Positions 17,472-26,163 of a stretch of 43,307 nt of DNA are shown here, piece by piece. A program made the position numbers and the translations under genes. How positions within the stretch are numbered: position 1 is the stretch's first letter; the number at the start of each line of letters is the position of its first letter. The DNA lies in contig JBAQIV010000029.1 of NCBI GenBank assembly GCA_049289035.1, positions 1 to 43,307 on the forward strand, given 5' to 3'. The stretch comes from JAPUDQ01 sp049289035 (lineage in GTDB: Bacteria > Patescibacteriota > Saccharimonadia > Saccharimonadales > Saccharimonadaceae). The notes below the pieces were generated by a model, which saw only the letters and a program-made list of their open reading frames with translations, made no database searches and was not told the origin of the DNA.

Positions 17472-20126
17472 CTAGGGCGAGCTGTTTACGGTATTTGTTA
17501 CCGTCTTGGTGTTCATCGCGGTGTCGGTGACAGTGACAGACACTGAGACGGAGTTGCCACCATTATAGTCAAACGTGTAGATACCGCTACCAACTCCATC
17601 TTTTGTGCCTAAGTCACTGCCATTGGCGGTAACTTGGACGTTTTGTATGGGATGTGCAGTTTGTTCTAGGGTAATACTGATCTGCTTCAGTGACTTCGAA
17701 TAGGTGATCGTTCCTATATTTGGTGCCTGCTCACCGCATTGATGGACATCATCGGTGCTGCTTGGATCATAGCCGTCAGGCGCAAAGTAGCTATCTTGTT
17801 TCGTAATCGGATCAGTAAATTTCTGAACGTCAAGCTCAATTTTGGCGGAGCTCGGCGTACAATCAGAGGCTTTTTTCTTTGAAACTTTATCAAATGTTAT
17901 CTTGACGGTTGGGTTCGCAGCGCTTTTGTTGTACCATGACGGCCAGATGTCACTGCGACCATTGACGCTCATACGCTGGATACCATTGGGCTGCTTAAAC
18001 CAATCGCTAGAGTTCCAGGTACCGTCTGGGCCAAATATCTTTGTATGTAACGGCCCCATAATCTTTGAAAATGTTGGTCCAATTGTGACAGAGGGTACGT
18101 TGGCGAGCGGACGAGTATCGTGATTACCGACCCATAGGCCGACGGCGACTTTGGTGCTGGCGCCAGTTAGCCAGAGGTCTTGACCGAGTTTGCCCGCATT
18201 GGTAGCACCAGTTTTGGCAAATGTTTTGACTCCTGGTGTGTTAAGACCAGCGACGCCGCGGCCATAACTCGCGACACGAGCCGAATCATCGCTCAAAATA
18301 TCCGTAATCATGTAAGGTACTTGCGGGTCGATGACCTGCTTGCTGCTGTCTTGCCACTTTTTAATCACTTGGCCTTCAGAGTTTTTCACTTCGAGAATGG
18401 TTGCATAGGGTTTATAGACGCCCATGCGAGCAAAGGTTGTATAGGCATTGACGTGCTCGATTTGCTTGAGGCCGCAGCCACCAATCGCGGCCGACCAGCT
18501 GACTTGTTTGTCGACACCATTGGTGCAGTAGCTGATGTCGCCCATGTCATGAATGGTATTGAGGGTTTGGTCGCGTCCGGCGATGTACATGGCTTTAATA
18601 GCCGGTATGTTACGCGATTCGGCCAGGCCGTTGCGTATTGGTATGGCGCCTCGAAACTTGTTATCGAAGTTTTGGACCGATGTACCTTCGGCGGTTTTGT
18701 AGATTGATTGTGATAATGGTTCGTCAGACAAGATAGAACCCGGCCCGTAATTCACACCCTCACGTTGTTTAAAGAGCGCAGCATAGACAAATGGTTTGAT
18801 GCTTGAACCTGGCTGCAGGAAAGCGGTTGTTGAGTTGACGTACCCGTAACCTGGGTAATTGTAGTCACGTGAACCGAGCAGGGCCAGCACTTGGCTTGTT
18901 TGCACATCTATGACTGTAGCGGCGGAGTTGTCAAACCCAGCGTAGCGCGGAATGTTGCTGTTGAACAGGTCAGTAATAGCGGTTTCGACAACTTGTTGCG
19001 CACGATAATCAAGTGTCGTCTTGACCGTCAATCCGCCTGCGCCCACGGTGGCCTGACCAAGTTCAGATTCAAGTTGTGACTTGACGAGCTGCACAAAATG
19101 CGGCGCTTTAATATCTTTGAACTGATCGGCTTCTGGCTGAACACTATCAATCACCTGGACTTTTTTGGCCTCTGCCGCTTCACTTGATTTTATATAGCCT
19201 TGATCAGCCATGTAGTCGAGAACAGTGTCTTTGCGGTCAAGCAGGTCTTTGCGAGCGTCGGGATCGGTGGAAGCAAAATATGGGTTAAAACGACCTGGTT
19301 GTTGTGGAATAGCTGCTAAGAAAGCCGCTTCTGCGAGCGTGAGGTCTTTAGCATCTTTGCCGAAGTAGGTTCGTGACGCTGACTGCACGCCGTTGCGACG
19401 ACCGCCATACGAGGACTCGTTAAGATACATCGTAAGGATCTGGTCTTTGTTGTACGAGCGCTCTACTTCGATAGCCAGAATAGTTTCTTTGATTTTGCGC
19501 GGTACACCGCCAAAACTGCGATCACCGGCTTCATCGCGGAAAAATACCTGCTTGACAAGTTGTTGTGTCAATGTCGAGGCACCTTGAGTATTGCCACCGC
19601 GAAAGTTGTTAACAACAGCCCGCATAATGCCAGTGGCACTAAAACCGCCGTGTTTGTAAAAATCACGATCCTCTATGGCAATCGTCGCTTTTTTCATATA
19701 GTCCGCGATCTCTTCTGATTTAACGACAAGTTTATAGTCGCCCGAACCTTTGTCTTCCCAAAGTAAGACATTGTTGCGGTCGTAATAGCGCGTGACAGTG
19801 CTTTGCACTCGGTTGGCGAGTTCTTCCGGTTGAATCGCAGCAATTTCTTGACGGTAGTAGGCGAATAATCCCATAAATAGCAAGAGTATGAGACCAATGC
19901 CAGTTCCGGCGATCTTAAGGGCCATGAGGCCGCCTTCTTTGCTAAACCAATAGGCAAAAAATCGTTTCGGGTGCAAGCGATACATAACTCGTTTGACGGG
20001 ATGCTTTGGCAATGTCGCTAAATATTCAGCCTTGCGGCGCATTCGCGCGTCTTTTTTGGCCTTGCGCTGGTTTGTCAGATTGGCATATACACTGAGTGCT
20101 TTGCTACTACGTTTGCCTTTTGCCAC
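17472..20126 (-). CDS. Bifunctional class A penicillin-binding protein (PBP1)
   Basis: The 884-residue protein has a basic cytoplasmic tail, one membrane helix (about 70-91) and a GT51 glycosyltransferase domain with EDRDFYKHGGF, QGASTLTQQLVK and KETILAIEVERSYNKDQILTMYLN. The transpeptidase domain has GSSIKPF (catalytic Ser), AESRNIPA (SxN) and FAKTGATNA (KTG). The C-terminus (about 790-884) is beta-rich and Ig-like. It polymerises and crosslinks peptidoglycan outside the membrane. I placed the start at GTG 20126 because AAGGAG lies 9 nt upstream; a GTG at 20144 would add six residues but sits within the Shine-Dalgarno area. A TATAAT lies a further 20 nt upstream. Confidence 0.94.
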   Translation of the reverse strand: MAKGKRSSKALSVYANLTNQRKAKKDARMRRKAEYLATLPKHPVKRVMYRLHPKRFFAYWFSKEGGLMALKIAGTGIGLILLLFMGLFAYYRQEIAAIQPEELANRVQSTVTRYYDRNNVLLWEDKGSGDYKLVVKSEEIADYMKKATIAIEDRDFYKHGGFSATGIMRAVVNNFRGGNTQGASTLTQQLVKQVFFRDEAGDRSFGGVPRKIKETILAIEVERSYNKDQILTMYLNESSYGGRRNGVQSASRTYFGKDAKDLTLAEAAFLAAIPQQPGRFNPYFASTDPDARKDLLDRKDTVLDYMADQGYIKSSEAAEAKKVQVIDSVQPEADQFKDIKAPHFVQLVKSQLESELGQATVGAGGLTVKTTLDYRAQQVVETAITDLFNSNIPRYAGFDNSAATVIDVQTSQVLALLGSRDYNYPGYGYVNSTTAFLQPGSSIKPFVYAALFKQREGVNYGPGSILSDEPLSQSIYKTAEGTSVQNFDNKFRGAIPIRNGLAESRNIPAIKAMYIAGRDQTLNTIHDMGDISYCTNGVDKQVSWSAAIGGCGLKQIEHVNAYTTFARMGVYKPYATILEVKNSEGQVIKKWQDSSKQVIDPQVPYMITDILSDDSARVASYGRGVAGLNTPGVKTFAKTGATNAGKLGQDLWLTGASTKVAVGLWVGNHDTRPLANVPSVTIGPTFSKIMGPLHTKIFGPDGTWNSSDWFKQPNGIQRMSVNGRSDIWPSWYNKSAANPTVKITFDKVSKKKASDCTPSSAKIELDVQKFTDPITKQDSYFAPDGYDPSSTDDVHQCGEQAPNIGTITYSKSLKQISITLEQTAHPIQNVQVTANGSDLGTKDGVGSGIYTFDYNGGNSVSVSVTVTDTAMNTKTVTNTVNSSP

Positions 20127-20240
20127 AGTTGTCCACTCCTTCACTATAAAGACTTATGCTCATTATAACGCACAAAATAGCAAAATGGGTGATGCAATAT
20201 GCAAAATGTGAATAATCCAGGTGGCGCTGTGCCTTTACCC

Positions 20241-20270
20241 ATGTTGCATGTTGCATACCCCATGTTGCAT
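20241..20270 (+). repeat. ATGTTGCAT short repeats before tyrS
   Basis: Three overlapping copies of ATGTTGCAT or TTGCAT, with related ATGCAATATGCAAAATG at 20192-20208. They end just before the putative -10 of tyrS. The upstream open frame through them has no homology-like pattern and was not taken as coding. Confidence 0.5.
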
Positions 20271-20279
20271 ACTAGTGGT

Positions 20280-21491
20280 ATGACACTTTCCGAAGAACTT
20301 CAGTGGCGAGGGCTCGTCAATCAGACGACATTCGCCGATATAGCCGAACTCAACGACACCAAGCGGACATTTTACCTCGGGGTCGATCCTAGTTCCGATA
20401 GTATGACGATCGGTAACTTAGCCGCGGTTATGCTGGTCAAACACCTCATACGGCATGGCTATAAACCGATTGTGCTGGTCGGCGGTGCGACAGGTATGAT
20501 TGGCGACCCGAAAGACGACGCGGAGCGTGAGCTCAAAAGCCTCGACGAAATCGCCCATAACAAAGCCGGTATTGCCGCGCAGTATCGCCAGTTGCTCGAA
20601 GGTGAGGCCTTTGAAATGGTCGATAACTATGATTGGTTTAAAGACATCGGGTATTTACATTTTTTGCGTGATATCGGCAAGCATTTTTCTATGACGCAGC
20701 TACTTGATCGCGATTTTGTACAGACGCGAATTGGCGAGGGGAGCACAGGTATCAGCTATGCCGAATTTAGCTATTCGCTCATACAGGGCTATGATTATCT
20801 GTGGCTCTCCCGTGAAAAAAGCGCGACCATGCAGATTGGCGGCTCAGACCAGTGGGGCAACATGCTTTCTGGCACCCAGCTGATTCGCAAGCTCGACGGC
20901 GGTGATGCTCACGTGCTGACCATACCGCTTGTCGTGAACAAGACAACCGGCAAAAAATTTGGCAAGAGCGAAGACGGCGCTATCTGGCTTGATCCGCTCA
21001 AAACCAGTGTGTACAAGTTTTACCAATTCTGGCTCGGTGTCGACGACGCGGGGGTAGCCGACTACCTAAAAATCTACACCGCGATTATGCCGCGGGAATA
21101 CGATCTGCTCATGGAAGAATTTCGTAGCAACCCCGCAGGCCGGGCGGCGCAAAAATACCTCGCCTACGAAGTCACCAAGCTCGTCCACGGTGTTGATCGT
21201 GCCGAAAACGCCCGCAATATCACCAGCACACTGTTTGGCGATACCCCGTTTGAGCAACTACTCAGCGAAGAACTCGACATGCTCGCGCTCGAGATACCGA
21301 CCACTACTGCCAGCAATGTCACCGACGCGCTGCTTATGAGTGGACTCGAGACTAGCAAGGGTGAAATCCGCCGTCTTATCGACAGCGGCGCCATCTCGGT
21401 CAATGGCCACAAGATCACGTCCGCTGACACACCGCTACCTGTCCCTAGCCTGATCAAAAAAGGCAAAAATAACTTCCTACTCGTGAGATAA
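20280..21491 (+). CDS. tyrS: Tyrosyl-tRNA synthetase
   Basis: The 403-residue class I synthetase charges tRNA-Tyr. It shows FYLGVDPSSDSMTIGNLA near 34-50, tyrosine-pocket residues in QGYDYLWL and QIGGSDQWGNM, KFGKS near 226 (the KMSKS equivalent), and a C-terminal S4 RNA-binding domain (about 340-403). The first signature, normally HIGH or HxGx, reads T43-I-G-N46, so the first His is Thr and the last is Asn. CATACT ends 6 nt before ATG 20280, fitting a leaderless start; the frame is open upstream through low-complexity repeats. It is followed by recG after 1 nt, so the two are probably coupled. Confidence 0.95.
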   Translation: MTLSEELQWRGLVNQTTFADIAELNDTKRTFYLGVDPSSDSMTIGNLAAVMLVKHLIRHGYKPIVLVGGATGMIGDPKDDAERELKSLDEIAHNKAGIAAQYRQLLEGEAFEMVDNYDWFKDIGYLHFLRDIGKHFSMTQLLDRDFVQTRIGEGSTGISYAEFSYSLIQGYDYLWLSREKSATMQIGGSDQWGNMLSGTQLIRKLDGGDAHVLTIPLVVNKTTGKKFGKSEDGAIWLDPLKTSVYKFYQFWLGVDDAGVADYLKIYTAIMPREYDLLMEEFRSNPAGRAAQKYLAYEVTKLVHGVDRAENARNITSTLFGDTPFEQLLSEELDMLALEIPTTTASNVTDALLMSGLETSKGEIRRLIDSGAISVNGHKITSADTPLPVPSLIKKGKNNFLLVR

Positions 21492-21492
21492 C

Positions 21493-23598
21493 ATGCGACT
21501 CACTACCTCGCTCAGCGAGATCAAAGGCGTCGGCGACAAGACCTGGGCGCAGTTGCAGGCGGCGGGGCTATACACGGTGGGTGACTTGATAGAATTTTTG
21601 CCACGGTCGTACGAAGACTACACGCAGGTCAGCCAGATCAGCCAACTTCGTCCGGGAAATGTCGTCGTCAGGGGTACTTTGAGCAATATTTCATCTCGGT
21701 ATGTGCGGCGCGGCCTGCATGTCACGACAGCGGTACTGAGTGACGCGACGGACAAAGTGCCAGTGACATGGTTTAATCAGCCATACCGTGCGACGCATCT
21801 AAAAGGCGGCGGCGAATGGCTAGTGGCGGGTGAATTTACGTTCTCGCAGCGGCGCTATCAGATCATGAACCCAAGTGTCAGGAGCTCAGACGAGATTATT
21901 GAAGCTGGCGGGCAATCGATATTGCCGGTGTATCGACAAGTTGCGGGGCTCAAGACTGCGCAGCTGCGCAAGCTCATGGAAGAAATCAGACCCGTCATCA
22001 CCATGCTGCCAGAGATATTGCCCGAAAAGCTGCTGGCGCATCTCAAACTTCTGCCGTACGCCGACGCCATGCTGGCGCTGCATTTTCCAGAAACGTCGGC
22101 TGACGTTGAGGCAGGGAAACAACGAATTGCACTGCAAGAACTGCTTGAGCTGCTCTACGCGGCCGAACTAAACCGTGCCGACAACGCCACGCTGGCGAGC
22201 TATGCCATACCGTTTGATTTGGCCACAGTGAAAAAATTTGTGAGCCAGCTACCATTTACACTCACGGGCAACCAACGACGTGCGGCGTGGGACATCATAC
22301 AGAGCTTTGAGTCAGGCATGCCGATGAATCGATTACTACAAGGTGACGTGGGCTCAGGCAAGACGATTGTGGCGGGCATCGCGGCGCTGGTGGCGGCGCG
22401 AGCGGGGTACCAAACGGCCGTCATGGCCCCGACCGAACTGCTGGCGCGGCAGCATGCCGAGACGCTGGGTGGCCTGTTAGAACCGTTTGATGTGAATGTC
22501 AGGTTGCTGGTGGGAAGTCTGAAGAAAAAGCCCAAAGATGAGCTAAAATCCCAGGTGAAATCAGGCGCCGTGGCCGTGACGGTCGGCACACACGCGCTGC
22601 TGCAAGAATCGGTTGCGTTTCACCGGCTCGGTTTTGTGGCTATCGACGAGCAACACCGGTTTGGCGTGACGCAGCGGCAAAAATTATTGAGCAAAGGCGG
22701 TAAATTACCACATCTGCTTGCCATGACGGCTACACCGATTCCGCGTAGTTTGCAGTTGACGTTGTATGGCGATCTGGACGTGTCGCTACTCCGTGAAAAG
22801 CCAGCTGGACGCAAGCCAATCATCACCAAACTGCATTCGCCGGTATCATATAAGGCGCTGTTTGCTCAAGTGGACAAAGAGATCGAGGCTGGCCGACAGG
22901 TCTACGTCGTCTGCCCCTTGATACAAGATGGAAAGACCGAAAGAGCGCAAGAGCGAAAGACTGAAAGACCGAAAGACCGAATAGGTATGGCCGGTTATCC
23001 TCCGAACTCTGAACTCGCCAGTGTCACCGCTGAATACGAACGTCTTCGCAAAACCGCCTTCGCTCACCGTCGTATCGGCCTGCTGCACGGCAAAATGAAG
23101 GCCGAGGAAAAAGACGCCGTCATGCGGCAGTTTACCGCGCACGAACTCGATATTTTAGTGAGTACGACAGTAGTTGAAGTCGGGGTCGACGTGCCAAATG
23201 CAACCGTCATGGTCATAGAGGGTGCTGAGCGGTTTGGGCTCGCCCAGCTGCATCAGTTGCGTGGTCGGGTGGGGCGGAGTGATCATCAGAGTTACTGTTA
23301 TCTGGTGCCGACCGAGGCAAAACAGACCACGTCGCTACGACTCAAAGAGTTGGTGCACAGCAACGACGGCTTTTACTTGGCTGAGCGTGATCTTGAACTA
23401 CGCGGTCCAGGTGAAATCTATGGGCGAGCCCAACACGGTGAGCTTAACTTGCAAGTGGCGCGCATCACTGACACAAAATTGGTCGTGTTCGTCAAGCGTG
23501 CCATTGCCTGGGCGAGGGAAAACGGCGTTGATTTGCTACAATATGAAAGCATGAGAACGCGGGTCGAGAAATATCGGCGGCTGACAACATTAAATTAA
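21493..23598 (+). CDS. recG: ATP-dependent DNA helicase RecG
   Basis: The 701-residue protein has the N-terminal wedge/OB domain (about 1-200; KGVGDKTWAQLQAAGLYTVGDLIEFLPRSY is split by family into helix-hairpin and OB parts), Walker A GDVGSGKT near 285, DEQHRFG near 383, MTATPIPRS, and the C-terminal helicase lobe with STTVVEVGVDVPNA and QLRGRVGRS. RecG remodels stalled forks and Holliday junctions. Between the lobes an insertion of about 30 residues starts with a tandem GAAAGACC-type repeat (22930-22980), encoding KTERAQERKTERPKDR. It keeps the frame. Start ATG follows the tyrS stop by 1 nt. Confidence 0.96.
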   Translation: MRLTTSLSEIKGVGDKTWAQLQAAGLYTVGDLIEFLPRSYEDYTQVSQISQLRPGNVVVRGTLSNISSRYVRRGLHVTTAVLSDATDKVPVTWFNQPYRATHLKGGGEWLVAGEFTFSQRRYQIMNPSVRSSDEIIEAGGQSILPVYRQVAGLKTAQLRKLMEEIRPVITMLPEILPEKLLAHLKLLPYADAMLALHFPETSADVEAGKQRIALQELLELLYAAELNRADNATLASYAIPFDLATVKKFVSQLPFTLTGNQRRAAWDIIQSFESGMPMNRLLQGDVGSGKTIVAGIAALVAARAGYQTAVMAPTELLARQHAETLGGLLEPFDVNVRLLVGSLKKKPKDELKSQVKSGAVAVTVGTHALLQESVAFHRLGFVAIDEQHRFGVTQRQKLLSKGGKLPHLLAMTATPIPRSLQLTLYGDLDVSLLREKPAGRKPIITKLHSPVSYKALFAQVDKEIEAGRQVYVVCPLIQDGKTERAQERKTERPKDRIGMAGYPPNSELASVTAEYERLRKTAFAHRRIGLLHGKMKAEEKDAVMRQFTAHELDILVSTTVVEVGVDVPNATVMVIEGAERFGLAQLHQLRGRVGRSDHQSYCYLVPTEAKQTTSLRLKELVHSNDGFYLAERDLELRGPGEIYGRAQHGELNLQVARITDTKLVVFVKRAIAWARENGVDLLQYESMRTRVEKYRRLTTLN
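22930..22980 (+). repeat. In-frame GAAAGACC-type microrepeat within recG
   Basis: About six imperfect units of GAAAGACC/GAAAGAGC/GCAAGAGC in a row, 51 nt long. They encode a highly charged K/E/R-rich linker in the second helicase lobe, where most RecG proteins have only a short loop. Confidence 0.75.
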
Positions 23599-23600
23599 TT

Positions 23601-23703
23601 AGTAGATTTTAGAGATTAGATTTTGGATTTTGGAATAATCGCACAACCAAAGTTTAGAATTAACCCTTCTAAAATCTAAAATCCAATATCTAACTTCTAC
23701 TAA
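23601..23703. repeat. Dispersed 3'-flank repeat, copy 3, with an inverted partner
   Basis: Directly after the recG stop, AGTAGATTTTAGAGATTAG and GATTTTGGATTTTGG (23601-23634) are followed about 33 nt later by an inverted imperfect copy, TTCTAAAATCTAAAATCC...CTTCTACTAA (23667-23702). The two arms of about 35 nt could pair into one long AT-rich hairpin between recG and the next gene. Confidence 0.75.
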
Positions 23704-23706
23704 CCT

Positions 23707-24531
23707 ATGTATTCCGGCACAACTATCCGTATCAAATCAGGGCGCGTTATGGGCGCGCATCAGAAAATTGACCGCGTGGCGCGGCGACAACTTGACAAGA
23801 TGCTGCCAGCGCGACGGTATTTTCCGAGCATCGACGACATATTGCATTTTGAGGGCAAAAACGGCCCCGATGGCATAAAAACCAAGAGTCCGAGCGTCGA
23901 TGAGCCGTGGCATTACATTGACCCGACCAACCATGACGACACTGGGCTGTACGAGCTAATCAACGACCACCTTGACAACCTCGTGACGGCGCTGGTCAAC
24001 AACAACCGCGTGCGGGCGGCGTTTGAAGCAGCCTGGTTGTCACACGCTATAGTCGACGGCATGACACCAGCGCATCACTACCCCTTAAGTGACAAGATTG
24101 AGGAGTTGTGGGGCAAACCCAAAGAAGAACGCACCAGCATTCGCGAAAAAAACATCGTCCCAGGTGAAACACGTCGTGAACAGGTGTCAAAAAACTGGCA
24201 GTACTGGGGTGCCAAGGGCATATTTACCAATCATTACATGTTCGAGTGGGGCGTGGCGAGCACCATCACGCCGCTGAGATTTGGCGACGTCTACCCCGAC
24301 GGCAACCTGGTGGTGCGCGGCAAACGCGAGGGCTTTGAGCCAGTTATGCGCGACATGGTGTGGCGAGTGTACGAACTGGACATGTTTAACGAATTTTATA
24401 AATCTGGTTGGAATCGTAACTTGGCACGCGTCACGCGGCAGCAGCTTATGCCTATGATTATTCGTACTGTCATGTTGGCCTGGTTGCTTGCCAGCGAGCG
24501 GGCAACTGAAAAACGGGCGACGCGGCGATGA
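23707..24531 (+). CDS. His/Asp-rich helical protein, S1/P1-nuclease or phospholipase C-like
   Basis: This 274-residue protein is mostly helical with scattered His, Asp and Trp in positions typical of zinc-dependent phospholipase C / S1-P1 nuclease folds: MGAHQKIDRVARRQL near 15, EPWHYIDPTNHDD near 65, and SHAIVDGMTPAHHYPL near 110. Those families bind three zinc ions through an N-terminal Trp, His and Asp residues. There is no signal peptide, whereas most members are secreted, so the assignment is tentative. The stop overlaps the rsmD start (ATGA), so the two are translationally coupled. Confidence 0.6.
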   Translation: MYSGTTIRIKSGRVMGAHQKIDRVARRQLDKMLPARRYFPSIDDILHFEGKNGPDGIKTKSPSVDEPWHYIDPTNHDDTGLYELINDHLDNLVTALVNNNRVRAAFEAAWLSHAIVDGMTPAHHYPLSDKIEELWGKPKEERTSIREKNIVPGETRREQVSKNWQYWGAKGIFTNHYMFEWGVASTITPLRFGDVYPDGNLVVRGKREGFEPVMRDMVWRVYELDMFNEFYKSGWNRNLARVTRQQLMPMIIRTVMLAWLLASERATEKRATRR

Positions 24532-25070
24532 GCCTCCGCATTATTGCGGGCACATTTGGCGGTCGCACTATCGCCACAAGCGATAGCTACAAAACACACC
24601 CTATGGGCGATCGTATACGGAGCTCGCTGTTCAATATACTCGGGGATATATCGGGCCTACGGGTGCTTGATGCGTTTGCTGGCTCGGGCAGTTTAGGATT
24701 TGAAGCACTCAGTCGCGGGACGGCTACGGTTGATTTTATTGAACGTGATCGTCAGGCGCAGCGGGTGATCGAGCAAAACATTGCACTGCTAGGAGTCAAC
24801 GAGGCAGTGAAACTCTACAGATGTAGTGTGGCGCAATGGGACGAAAATCATGCGGAGCCACAAGGATTTGATCTCATTTTTGCTGACCCGCCCTACAATG
24901 ATTTGCAGTTATCCACAGTTTTTCGGCTCAAAAACCATTTAAATCCTAAAGGGCTTATGATATTATCGTATCCAGGTAGGGAGTCAACGCCGACCGTTAA
25001 TGGAGTTGTTGTGGTGGACAATCGTAGTTACGGAGACGCGGCGTTGGCCTTCTACCGCCTAGACGCATAG
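24528..25070 (+). CDS. rsmD: 16S rRNA (guanine966-N2)-methyltransferase RsmD
   Basis: The 180-residue Rossmann methyltransferase shows the RsmD N-terminus (MSLRIIAGTFGGR...HPMGDRIRSSLFNIL), SAM motif VLDAFAGSGSLGFEALSRG near 45, and the catalytic DPPY near 122. It makes m2G966 in the 30S P-site region. The start overlaps the upstream stop by 4 nt. The stop codon TAG is itself inside the stem of an intrinsic terminator. Confidence 0.95.
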   Translation: MSLRIIAGTFGGRTIATSDSYKTHPMGDRIRSSLFNILGDISGLRVLDAFAGSGSLGFEALSRGTATVDFIERDRQAQRVIEQNIALLGVNEAVKLYRCSVAQWDENHAEPQGFDLIFADPPYNDLQLSTVFRLKNHLNPKGLMILSYPGRESTPTVNGVVVVDNRSYGDAALAFYRLDA

Positions 25071-25081
25071 CGTCTTTTTTG
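25061..25081 (+). terminator. Intrinsic terminator overlapping the rsmD stop codon
   Basis: A 6-bp stem AGACGC/GCGTCT with a 3-nt loop and six following T residues. The TAG stop occupies loop and stem positions 25068-25070. Confidence 0.85.
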
Positions 25082-25125
25082 TTTATGCTTGCATAGCAAT
25101 ACCCCTTGGCATAATCTATAGTGAC

Positions 25126-25578
25126 ATGGCAAATAATGAGCGTTTTACCGGTAATGGTGATTTATGCGAGTCGGCACATCGTATGGCGGTCTATGAGTTG
25201 GCGGATCGATTGCGTCGAGGCGATGAACACTTGCCACGTGAGCTTGTTGAACGTGCACTATGGGTGTTACTGACTGAGTCAGATATGCTTTTGACGATCA
25301 CACCCGTAAACGGTGTGCTACCCGAAATACCTGGTTTACGTGATAGGCAAGACATCATTGGCGACTTGATGCATGAAGTAGGTGCGCTGCAAAGCGAGAT
25401 AGGCCAACTCAGGTCACGCGTCGCTGAACTGACGGCTGCTCTTAATGCAGCCGATCTCACCAAAGCAATAGTACGAAGCATACTGCCTGATATAACAAAT
25501 GCAGTGCAGGATGAGCTAGTAAGAGCCCTTAGAGCTACAGCAGGTACAACCGAGCCTGCTCAGAATTCGCCGTATTGA
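25126..25578 (+). CDS. 150-aa helical/coiled-coil protein, unknown
   Basis: The N-terminal half (about 1-80) is compact and mixed (ESAHRMAVYELADRLRRGDEHLPRELVERALWVLL). The second half has a heptad-like coiled coil (IIGDLMHEVGALQSEIGQLRSRVAELTAAL) and a helical tail ending in a polar stretch. It has no membrane segment and no signal. A -10-like TAATCT with TTGCAT 17 nt upstream ends 8 nt before ATG 25126, again fitting a leaderless mRNA. No family is recognised. Confidence 0.65.
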   Translation: MANNERFTGNGDLCESAHRMAVYELADRLRRGDEHLPRELVERALWVLLTESDMLLTITPVNGVLPEIPGLRDRQDIIGDLMHEVGALQSEIGQLRSRVAELTAALNAADLTKAIVRSILPDITNAVQDELVRALRATAGTTEPAQNSPY

Positions 25579-25635
25579 GGGTGTGAAGCTTGGCAAGATA
25601 TTTTTGTTATATAAAAAACGCGCTATACTATTGGT

Positions 25636-25860
25636 ATGACGACTGATGAAATAACTGATTTTAAACAGTTTATCGAAGCAACTATATATCAGCACACATC
25701 AAACTTGGCAACTAAGACCGATCTGGATGAATTTCGTAAAGATATAGATCAAAAGTTCGATGAAGTTCTCGATGCTGTCGGTGAGCGGCTCAATGATTCT
25801 GATGCGCGTCACGATACTTCAGACATTCGGATTGCTCGGCTTGAAAAGCAGATTGCTTGA
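25636..25860 (+). CDS. Small coiled-coil protein, 74 aa
   Basis: A short acidic helical protein (DFKQFIEATIYQ; TKTDLDEFRKDIDQKFDEVLDAV; SDIRIARLEKQIA) with heptad spacing in its second half, resembling small coiled-coil proteins common in phages and mobile elements. TATACT (25624-25629) ends 6 nt before the ATG. It sits just upstream of tRNA-Leu, a common integration site, which may matter for its origin. Function is unknown. Confidence 0.65.
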   Translation: MTTDEITDFKQFIEATIYQHTSNLATKTDLDEFRKDIDQKFDEVLDAVGERLNDSDARHDTSDIRIARLEKQIA

Positions 25861-25908
25861 GGTATAGGAATAGGTAGTAAAAGCGTATTTAAGGTATAAT
25901 CAAACTAC

Positions 25909-25993
25909 GCGGATGTGGTGAAATTGGTATACACGTATGCCTTAGGAGCATATGCCTTACGGCGTGCTGGTTCAAGTCCAGTCATCCGCACCA
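25909..25993 (+). tRNA. tRNA-Leu (anticodon UAG)
   Basis: A class II tRNA of 85 nt including an encoded CCA end. The acceptor stem GCGGATG/CATCCGC is perfect; the D stem is GTG/CAC; the anticodon stem TATGC/GCATA holds loop CTTAGGA with anticodon TAG. The variable arm is GCC-TTAC-GGC, and the T arm carries loop TTCAAGT. A TATAAT (25895-25900) ends 8 nt before the first base, so the primary transcript may have almost no 5' leader. A strong hairpin follows that overlaps the CCA. Confidence 0.95.
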
Positions 25994-26031
25994 AGAATAC
26001 TACCGACCCTTGTGGTCGGTAGTATTCTTGG
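25991..26031 (+). terminator. Strong hairpin after tRNA-Leu that includes the CCA end
   Basis: An 18-bp perfect stem pairs 25991-26008 with 26014-26031 around loop CTTGT. The first three bases are the tRNA CCA, so the unprocessed 3' end would be base-paired. There is no T-tract, so termination could depend on the very stable stem alone or the hairpin may guide 3' processing. Confidence 0.7.
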
Positions 26032-26163
26032 TAATGCTGATAGTAATGATAGCCAGCACCCGATACGGCGTGGTGGTGAGAACTGCCAGTGGCAGTTCGG
26101 AAACGAATCTTCCGGCGAAAGCTGTGCTTTCGACCGTGAAGTTCGGGGGTCGCGGAACGTGAC

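Noticed and set aside
22930..22980. Frameshift or pseudogene in recG caused by the repeat
   Set aside because: The repeat keeps frame and helicase motifs on both sides are intact.
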